Position numbers and translations under genes: made by a program
Notes under the pieces: generated by a model
The model's database searches: none
What the model was told of the DNA's origin: nothing
What the model saw: only the letters and a program-made list of their open reading frames with translations
DNA from: Physcia stellaris
Lineage: Eukaryota > Ascomycota > Lecanoromycetes > Caliciales > Physciaceae
Length of the DNA stretch: 64,000 nt
Assembly (NCBI GenBank): GCA_018902385.1
Contig: JABSSW010000019.1
Coordinates: 682,001-746,000 of the forward strand
Direction of reading: 5' to 3'
Shown: piece by piece, positions 54,861-64,000 of the stretch
How the letters are laid out: each line of letters opens with the position of its first letter
Numbering within the stretch: position 1 is the first letter of the stretch

Positions 54861-57800
54861 TTCTAATCGCTATCATACCTCAGAATGGTATCACTCGTGT
54901 ATACTTAACAGAACACAGTTCTGTTGTTTCGCATACATCATGTCGAGCTCTGATAATGATTTGTTCTCTGAGTCTGTCGAGAATGCTGATTTATCTTTCT
55001 GATTGATCTATTACAAACAACAAATCGAAGAAAATCACAAGAAAAAAATCAGACTCAAAGTTCGAATTGTCGAGCGTTCGAAATCTGCAATCACTATTTC
55101 ACTTGTCTTTACTTCACTTATTCTTGCTTTTGATTCTGTTTGGAAGTTTTTCGTCATGAAGATCATCGAAACGACACCGGATCAATATGAAGAAAAAAAC
55201 TACAAGAAGTGAAAAAATATTGCAAACAAATGAAAAGTCAGTTTACGCAGAACAACGTGAATCACATGATTCAATTTTCGGATTTAGTCAAGATCGCATA
55301 TGCTGATATTTATTTTAAGTCAGATAGCAATGCGAACAAACTCTGAAACGCAGAAATCGATTTCTCATTCAGACAAACAATACATTTGAATCGAATTCAA
55401 AGCATTTTTGAAGAGCGACATCGAGCGAACAATCACGTTGCAACAGAATTTTTTGAAAAAGTATCGCAAGCACAAACAGGGCCACAATCAGTCGGTTAAG
55501 GACTACAATGCCGAACGGGTAAGTATGCTTGCTGAACTGGAACCCGAGTTCAGATTCACGAAAACAATGAAATTCAACGATTTTCGTGACGAGTTACGTT
55601 TGGAATTTCGCTGCATGCTTCTTAAGAAAAAGAAGATTTTCACAAAAACGAAGCTGTTTGAACGACTCAAACGTATGAAAGACGTTCAGGTTTTGAAGAA
55701 AGAACTCAAGAATTTCAAAAAGCGTAAAATCTCGTTCGATACTGACAATTTTGAAAGCGAGAACGAGAAATTCAAAACTGCGAAATCTAAGAAAAAAAAA
55801 TCAAAGATACTAACAAGATCAACTCGAATCACGAACCAGTCAAATCGAAAAATACTCGAATGTATCGCTGATTCGCTAGCGAATTCAAGAAGATTCAAAA
55901 CAAAAATAACTGTATAAATTGTGACAAATCAAATCATCAAATCGAAATCTGCACAGACAAAAAGAACAAAATCATTTTCGTTGATCAAATTTTTGAGCAG
56001 TCAAAAAACTAGTCGGCTTGATGATTTTCGTTCAAGTCGTTAAAAAGAAAAAAATCTTCGAGCTCTGACTTCGATACGTCGTTCTTTTCAGACATGAGCA
56101 AGAATCATGTTAACAAAAAAAAAAAAACGGCGCAAGAAGTTTAGAGAATTGATGATTCGTAAATGCGTTAAAATCAAAATTAACATACAGAGCAAAAATC
56201 AGGTCTGGAACGAATCGAAAACAATACTCGATACAAAAGCGAAAATTAATTTGATAAGTCATGTTTATGCGAAAAAATTCGATTTTCGTCGTTTCGAAAT
56301 TCTAAATTGTGATGCAATAACAATTGACAGTCATCGTTTGAAGACATATGACGTTTATTTCGTACAACTCGAAATGTCAAACGTCGAGAGAGATCAGTCG
56401 TTTCTTCGAGAAATCGTTTCTGACCGTGAACTTGAACTGGAATTTAACGTTAAATATGTTTTGAATACAGTTTTCGAGAATCAAAATGAATTGAGACGAC
56501 GACAGTATCAAAACTTAGCGTTGCAAAAAGAAGCATTTCATTTTCACGACGAATCGTATCGAGAACATCGAATCAGAACAATTGGTCATAGACGTCATCG
56601 ATAACGAAGTTGAAACGTATTTCATGTTCGTACGAATGTATATTGACAAGCAGTTCGACATGCATGAAATGCACGTTTTAAGACGAGTTCAAATAAAATC
56701 TGTTTTGATTGAGATGAAAGAAAAATTTGATGTCAAAATCACTTTTCTCGATATCTTGAAGACGTATGAAGAATTCGATAGCGAAAATAAGATTTACGAA
56801 TTATCGAATCATGATTCAGACGATCATGCTATTGATTTAGAAAAGAACAAGAAATCGTCGCATGAATCAATTTACTTTCTATTCGAAAATGAGTTTCGAG
56901 TATTACGTGTTTACATCGAGAAACATTTAGCTAACGATTTCATTCGATTTTCACAGTCTTTTGCAGGAGCGTTCATCTTGTTCGTCAAAAAAAAGAACGA
57001 TAGTTTACGATTATGCGTGAACTACAAAGATTTTAATGCTTTCACGATAAAAAATAAATACTTTTTATCGCTAATCGATGAGAATCTAAATAAATTCAAC
57101 AAAGTCGTCAAATATATCAATATCGATTTGATTGTTGCTTATCATCGATTGCGTATCAAGTATGAAAACGAATGAAAAACAGTTTTCGTACTCGATATGA
57201 TCATTTCGAGTATAACGTATTTTTTTCGATTTCACTAACGTTTCGACGACGTTTCAAGATTTTATCAATCGAATTCTGGCGATTCGTCTCGATATTAACG
57301 TCATAGTATATTTGGACGATATAATAATTTACTCGATGAACGTCGAGATTCATGTCGACGATGTCAAATGAATTTTTGATCGTTTTAAAAAAATAAACTA
57401 TATATTGTTCTTGAGAAATGCAAATGATTCGTTGACGAGATAAATTTTCTTGAGTTCGTTGTTTCACTCAAAGAAATACGAATGCAGAACAAAAAGATCG
57501 AAATTATTCAACAATGATTTGTATTTCGCAACGTTTTCGACATCATGCAGTTTCTCGACATCGTTAATTTCTATCGACGATTCATTAAACATTTCAATAA
57601 AATTGCTGAATTTTTGATCGCTATGCTAAAAGAATCGCAAAAGTTACGAAAGAATATTCGTAAACGCAAACGAAGTCAAAATCGAAATCGCAACAAATTT
57701 CCGAATATTCACATCTTTTTGATCAGTGAAACGTTGAAAGTTTTCAAACGATTTCGCAAAACATTTATCGAAACATCAATTTTACGTCATTTCGATTTCG

Positions 57801-60800
57801 AGCGTGTTATTCGAGTCGAAATCGACGCATTCGACAAAATCATCGAAATCATTTTATGTCAACAAAACGACGAAAATCATTGACATTTTGTTGCGTACTT
57901 TTCACGCAAAATGATTTCGATCGAATGCAATTACGAGATTCATGACAAGAAGTTGCTGACTATTGTGATTTCGTTCAAGCAATGAAAGCACTATTTCGAA
58001 AACGCAAAAAAAGCAGATTTTTGTTTTTATTGATCATCGCAATTTGAGACAGTTTATGATCACAACTAAATTGTCGTCACGTCAGATTCGGTGAGCTCAG
58101 AAGTTGAGTCGATATAATTTTTTAATCGATTATCGTTTCGGTAACAAGAATTCTGTTGACGAATTTTCAAGACGATTTGATCACATGATGATTATTGAGA
58201 GAAACGTCGAAAACAATCGTCAGATCTTGAGGCAATTGCAGGAGTCATTGATCGCAAACTCGGAACGTTTCGAGAAAATGCGAATAGATGCGATCAAAGT
58301 TATGAATGCGATGCATGTCATGAGACGACTCATGAATGCGATGCATAGCATGAAGCGTCGATCGCATCTAAATGATTCAGAGAATATCGAATCAATCAGC
58401 GCTGTTTCAGGAGCATTTGACTCAGAGAATTCAAAACGAGATCGAATTTCAATCAGCGCTGTTTCGAAAGTATTCGATTCAAAGAATTCAAGAAATTCGA
58501 AGCATTCGATTGAGCAGAAATCAGACGTGACATTCATAGAATGAAAAATTTTTGTGTTAGAATCAGCGATTGTATCTGAGTGCGCAATGCATAAAGTTCG
58601 AATACAGATTGCTTTACGAGAGAAGACGACATATAACGACGAATCAACACTTTCATTGTTGAATCTCGTTCGAAATTTGATCGATAAAGATCAGTTCGTT
58701 TTTGAAATATGTCGGGAATTAATTATTTCGAGGACAGAAACAGATCATTGACAACACAAAAATGAACTTTTGTACTACGACGACGTCGTTTACATTTCAG
58801 AGAGTTTGCGTGAGAACGTTATTCGTGTCAATCACGATAATTCGTTCGTTGATCATTTCGACATCGAACGAACGTTGAAACTGATACGTCGAAAGTATTA
58901 TTGATCGAATCAGAATTCTATCGAAGTTTTTGAAATGCGACAGCAAATCAAGAAGCATTGTGAAACATGCGTCGTTTGCAAACGAAACAAAATTGCACGA
59001 CACAAATCATACGACGAGCTTTTTTCTCTTTCGATTTTTGAATTTAAATGAGTTGATTTTTTTCATGAATTTCGTGACAGAGTTTTTTTCAAATAAAGCG
59101 TGAAATGAAGCGATTTACGACTCGATTTTAGTGATTGTGAATCGTTTAACGAAGATGATTCATTACATATCAATGACTAAAACGATTTTCGCAAAAAATT
59201 TGGTCGAAGTTTTATTTCGCGAAATTATTCGATTTCACGATCTTTTTCGTCAATCGTTATCGACAGAAATTTCATTTTCACATTCAAGTACAACGATGCG
59301 TTGTGTTACGTTTTGAAGATCAAGCGTAGATTGTCAATCGTTTTTCATTTTCAGATCGATGAACAGATCGAGCGAATGAACAACGTCATGAAGCAGTTTT
59401 TTCGCGTTTTCGTCAATTTCGAGCAGAATGATTGAATAAAATTGTTGTTCATGATCGAGTTCGTTTACAACAACAGCAAACACGCATTCACAGACATTTT
59501 TTTGTTCGAGATCATGTTTGAATATTCGCTTCGCATGTTTTTCGAGAAAACATGAAACAAGAAAGTTAAATTCAAATTCGCAAAAAAACACGTTGAACAT
59601 TTAGTTGAGTTATTTCGAATACTGAAAGACAATTTATTCGTGACACAACAACAGCAGACAATGTACAAAGACGAACGCACAAAGTCAATGTCATACAACG
59701 TCGAAAATTACGTGAATTTGAACGATAAAAACATCAAGACTAAACGAAACAAAAAGTTGAAATGGAAATTTTTGAGTCATTTCAAATTCTAGAAATTATA
59801 GAAAATCAAATTTATCGTTTAGATTTATTCAAACGTTGACGCATTCACGACGTTTTTCACGTTTTTTTCTGAAGAAATTCAATTTTAAAAAAAAAAAAAA
59901 AAGCATACGTCACATTCTTTTGAATTTTCGTATCAAGTTGAAAATATTGAACTCGACGAAAACATGAAAGTGAAAATCACGAAAAAATTCTATGAAATCG
60001 AAGTCATTAAGAACAGCAAGATTTTCAAAACAAATGAAATTTCAGACAAATTTTACAACGAACTCGATTTCTACTATTTGATAAAGTGAAAAAACTATGA
60101 AAACGCGATTTGAAAGTCTGTCGTTTGTCAAGCATTTTCGAAAAACTTTGCGACAATTTCACAACGAAAATTCAAAGAAATTTGATATCAATAAGAAAAC
60201 AAATCATCGAAAGTCACGAAAAAAATGAGTTGAAATACTTATTGCATGTTAACACATTCTCGTTTTCAAAACTTTGTGTGCTATTTATTGTTTAGAATTT
60301 ACGGCGCATGAAAAGCTGAACTGTGTCAGAAACATTTTCAAAAATTGCTGTTCGATTTGATCGAACGATGAGTCGTTGAATAAGAAATGTGAGATAAAAT
60401 AAAAAAAGAATTTCGAAGTTTGAATATCAATGCGATCGCGATTAATGAACGTCTATCGCGTTACACATTTTTTCATGATATCGATGCTGATATTCGAAGT
60501 AAAAAGATGAAAAAATGGAAAAATGTTCGGATTCAGAATTTTTGTCAACAAATCAGCTGTCAATCATCATATCGAGAATTGTGAATGATACGAAATCAAA
60601 CATTCGATCATGAAAGCAACAAACAGTTGATTCATCAGACTATGCTTTTTTTGAATCACTCAAAAAAATGTTCTTTCAGATTTTTAACGCAAATTGATTA
60701 TTGAATTCGAACAAAAATATTTCGAGATGCGAAGATCACGATTATAGTGATCTTTCAAATCAATGCAAAATCAAGACAAGCAGAACACGTCAAAGCAAAC

Positions 60801-60865
60801 AGAATACGTCAGAATCTCTGCTAGCATGTTGATCTCAAAAACTTCGATGTTTAGAAAAAAACGTA

Positions 60866-61185
60866 TGTAAGAGATAAAGATTCAGGATTTTCGGAAGTGC
60901 GATTCGCATCTCGTCAAGCAATTCGATTATCGAAGTTCGAATGACTTCGAAAAGAATCAGTTTCAATCATTTTACAATTCGATCAACGATAAACTCAACA
61001 AACTCATATTTTCAGTCGAAGTCGACCGGATTCGTACGATTGAATAGATAGAATGCAAATAAAAAGCAGCTGCAGAACGTAATCTGTTCTGTAACGATTA
61101 ATAAATCAATATACTACATCTCAAGCTATACATCTTTGGTGCCAATAATTCATTAGACTATACTATTTCTAGTACGAGTCTTACA
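60866..61185 (+). repeat. LTR of element C, right copy
   Basis: A 320-bp terminal repeat starting TGTAAGAGATAAAG and ending GAGTCTTACA. It is followed by the target duplication CGAAT (61186-61190). A short purine run lies just before it. Confidence 0.88.
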
Positions 61186-61940
61186 CGAATGATGTTGTGT
61201 TTAATCGTTAAATTAAATTTTGTATAACAATGCGATAAATTTTTTTCGAAATTGAAATGTTGATGCATTCATTTAACGATTAAATGAAAATCGACGAATA
61301 TGAAAATGATATGCAATATTGTTTATGCAATTGTCAAAAAAATTAAATGAATTCGATTAAACGCGATCAATCGCGTTCGATTGAATTAATTTCAATCAAA
61401 TTGTTTCAATTAATCGAATTTTCGAATTTTACGAATTTTGAAAAAAAATTCATATTGAACATTTTTTTTTTTTTTTAAAAATACGAAAAATTTCGTATTT
61501 CGTACGATAACGTTTCGCGATCAAATTTCGTTTCGTTGTTTAATTCATTTTTTCAAAATTTAATGTCGAATTTGTCAAATTGATTTTTTTAATTGCAAAA
61601 TATTTTAAACGATTAACGCAATTCGCGATCGAATAATTCATATTATTTTTCAAAAAATTTTCAAAAATTTATTAATTTATTGATTTTCGAACGCATTTTT
61701 TTCGTGTCAACACATTTGTCAATTATTTTCGTAAATTTAATAAAAATCAAATTTCACAATCAAAATTGACATGAAATTTCGAACAAAAATTTCACATCGA
61801 TATTAATTGCAAAAATGTCGACATTGTTCGTTTACATTCAATTTCAAACAAAATGAAATCATTCATTCGCAAATTTTCGATATCGCGATATAAAAAACAA
61901 AAATTTATATTAATTTTTCGATCGCAAACAAAAAAAAAAT

Positions 61941-62431
61941 GATCAAAATTTTCGAAATTCAAAACAATTTCAATTCAATTTTCGATGAATGTTTCGTTAT
62001 TTTTTGATCATTTCAAACGACACATCGATGTCAAATCTGTTACGATTTCAATTGTTTTCAAACAAAACAACAAAAACACAAACGTCAATGCATATCAAAA
62101 AAATTCGAAATTTTATATTAATTTTTCGATTACGAACAAAAAAAAAATGTCGTTGCAAAATTTAAAAAAATGATCAAAATTTTCGAAATTCAAAACAATT
62201 TCAATTCAATTTTCAATGAATGTTTCGTCATTTTTTGATTATTTCAAACGACACATCGATGTCAAATTTGTTACGATTTCAATTGTTTTCAAACAAAACA
62301 ACAAAAACACAAACGTCAATGCGTATCAAAAAAATTCGAAATTTTATATTAATTTTTCGATTACGAACAAAAAAAAATGTTGTTGCAAAATTTCGAAAAA
62401 ATGATCAAAATTTTCGAAATTCAAAACAATT
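61941..62431. repeat. Tandem duplication, 231-bp unit, two full copies plus a partial
   Basis: Copies start at 61941, 62172 and 62403, all with GATCAAAATTTTCGAAATTC. The two full copies differ at about seven positions. Both are already in the CpC/CpT-depleted state. Confidence 0.88.
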
Positions 62432-62663
62432 TTTTTATTTCGATTCGTATCGTGTTTTACGATTTCGTAATTCGTCAAATTGATATTTAATTTCGAAATT
62501 CAAATCAACAAAATATGAAACAATACGAAATTGACAAAAAAATTTGAAAATTATGTACGATTTTAAAAATTTTCGTAATTTGACATTTTTTTTTGATGAA
62601 ATTGTTGCGAAAAAAATTAACGAAAAACGTGTTTTGTCGAAAACAAAAATCATTCGTTTATTC

Positions 62664-62795
62664 GAATTCATGCAATCATTTGTTCGTTCATTCAAATTCA
62701 TGCAATTATTCGTTTATTCGAATTTATGCAATTTTTCGTTCATTCGAATTTATGCAATTTTTCGTTCGTTCATTCAAATTCATGCGATCGTTCGT
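62664..62795. repeat. Minisatellite, about 25-bp unit, diverged
   Basis: About five diverged copies of GAATTCATGCAATCATTCGT-like units. The same unit forms the array at the window end. Confidence 0.75.
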
Positions 62796-63904
62796 TCAAT
62801 TAAATCATTATTGATTTTATTTCATGAATCAAGAAATTTCAATTTAAAAATCGCGTTACATGAATGAATCAAATTTCGAAATTCGTTCGTGATTGATTTT
62901 TAAATCGCACGTATATTTTTATATATATATATATATATATTTTCGCGTCATCAAATACGTAATTTTATATTTTCAATGATTATTTCAATCGAAAACGATA
63001 TTATTTTTGTCAATGAATCATCGCAATCGTCACAAATTAATTATTCGTTCGAAAAATTTCGAATTATTTCGAATATTTTTGTAAAAAACACAAAAAAAAA
63101 CATATTTTCAAACAAACAATGACAATGAATTCATTTTCACATCAAACATTTATGCAAAAAATTTCGTTCAAATTCAAATTTTAAATGCGTTCGAAATTCA
63201 ATTATCGTACATGTCAACAAAATTCAATACATTTGATTTCACGAATAATTTTTTATTTTTTCAATTTGTTTGAACAAATTTTCGAACATCGCGAATTTCG
63301 ATGAAAAATTTAATCGATATATTTGCGTTCGAATCATTGAAAACAAAACGAAATAAACGTGACAAAAATGTTCAAAATTTAAAACGTATCATGAATCAAC
63401 GAAAAATTTCGATTTCGAATAAATTAACACAAAATGAAAACAACGCATTCAAACAATATAATGACGCGACAATTGAATTGTTAACAATAATTCGTATTAC
63501 GCAAAAACACGTCAAAATCGAATTCAACATTGATCGTTTTTTGATGAATTATCAATTCGATTTTTTTGAATTCAAAAAAAAATTTTCAATGTCGAAAAAT
63601 GATTCAAAGAATTTTTTCAAATTCATTCATATTTGTTAAATTGTTTATCACATTTATCATCGAAAAATTGATTTTTTTTTATTCAAACGCAAATTTTATC
63701 GATCAATTAAAATTTTCAAACGAACAAAACGTTTTTACATTCGAATTTTACGAACAAATCATTTTTTATCGTTTCAAAAATTTTGAAACGACGAAAATTC
63801 AAAACAACGTTGTCATTGACATTTATGAAAACAAAAATTAAAATTCGATCAAAAAAATCATTATCGAACAATATTTTTTGAAAAATTACAATGTTTCATA
63901 ATTT

Positions 63905-64000
63905 GAATTCATGCAATCATTCGTTCAATTGAATTCATGCAATCATTCGTTCAATTGAATTCATGCAATCATTCGTTCAATTGAATTTATGCAATCATTC
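63905..64000. repeat. Minisatellite, 26-bp unit, running off the window
   Basis: Nearly four copies of a 26-bp unit starting GAATTCATGCAATCATTCGT at 63905, 63931, 63957 and 63983. The array continues past base 64000, so its length is unknown. Confidence 0.88.

Larger units (their letters stand above)
54540..61185 (+). mobile_element. Ty3/gypsy LTR retroelement C, chromovirus-like fossil
   Basis: A 6.65-kb element with LTRs at 54540-54860 and 60866-61185 and a 5-bp target duplication CGAAT on both sides. Recognisable parts come in Ty3/gypsy order on the plus strand. They are a gag-like region (about 55.4-55.9 kb), a retroviral-type protease region (about 56.2 kb), reverse transcriptase (about 56.9-57.6 kb), RNase H (about 57.7-58.1 kb), integrase (about 58.8-59.8 kb) and a chromodomain-like end (about 59.95-60.1 kb). 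It is broken, with many breaks, and cannot be active. LTR identity is near 91 percent by hand alignment, but the differences are all of one mutational type, so no clock age follows. It is inserted in DNA that was already degraded. Confidence 0.88.
61191..64000. repeat. AT-rich, heavily mutated repeat-derived DNA to the window end
   Basis: There is no supported gene in 2.8 kb. It contains three tandem-repeat arrays and an AT microsatellite (62921-62940). Frames in this stretch reflect low complexity and duplicated units rather than proteins. Confidence 0.65.

Noticed and set aside
54540-61185. Dating element C by LTR divergence
   Set aside because: All differences belong to one directed mutation type, so a neutral clock does not apply.
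61985-62404. Two near-identical 62-residue frames as duplicated genes
   Set aside because: They are the same part of a 231-bp tandem DNA repeat in degraded sequence.
36156-64000. Calling the block ordinary RIP
   Set aside because: Canonical RIP depletes CpA and enriches TpA. Here CpA and CpG remain common and CpC/CpT are missing.

Overview
This is a stretch of nuclear DNA from a filamentous ascomycete (Pezizomycotina). The evidence is compact genes with many 45-80 nt GT-AG introns, a peroxisomal Fox2 multifunctional enzyme, a Zn2Cys6 regulator, RGS-LOV photoreceptors, and a sharp switch near 36.05 kb from ordinary gene-bearing DNA to AT-rich, mutated, transposon-filled DNA. No rRNA, CRISPR or bacterial feature is present. 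I worked out the gene models by hand from splice sites, reading frame and family motifs. All multi-exon models except the egghead-like gene sum to an exact multiple of three (fox2 is open-ended at the window edge).

Gene-bearing part (1-36 kb). From left: a 3'-truncated fox2 (-); a Tda10/glycerate-kinase-like P-loop kinase (+); an Hnt2/FHIT-like HIT protein (-); a split tRNA-Pro-like locus (-). Next is a possible glycan locus at 6.5-17.8 kb: a Zn2Cys6 regulator (+), a Cps1/hyaluronan-synthase-like GT2 (-), a GH105-like glycosidase (-), an egghead-like GT2 (+) and a nine-exon MFS sugar transporter (-). Housekeeping and signalling genes follow: an RNF216-like RBR ubiquitin ligase (+), an Ecm11-domain protein (-), a Yip1-family Golgi membrane protein (+) and a Yrb2/RanBP3-like Ran-binding protein (+). 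The gene-bearing part ends with two divergently transcribed RGS-LOV photoreceptor-like genes sharing a 0.8 kb promoter, and a relic of a fungal membrane-protein gene.

AT-rich part (36-64 kb). There is no credible host gene here. It holds a small TIR element at the border, two LTR retroelements of one family on the minus strand (A 39.87-45.51 kb, B 45.84-51.69 kb), and a related Ty3/gypsy chromovirus-like element on the plus strand (C 54.54-61.19 kb). Each LTR element has a 5-bp target duplication. Degraded DNA with several tandem repeats lies between and after them. All three are fossils with many breaks.

The mutation pattern is the most unusual thing in the window. C is lost almost only when followed by C or T (on the other strand, G preceded by A or G), while CpA and CpG survive. 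Canonical RIP prefers CpA. In my hand alignment of the two LTRs of element C, all 28 substitutions are transitions in this CpY/RpG context. Element A carries one heavily mutated LTR and one nearly unmutated LTR, so the process stopped inside a single element.
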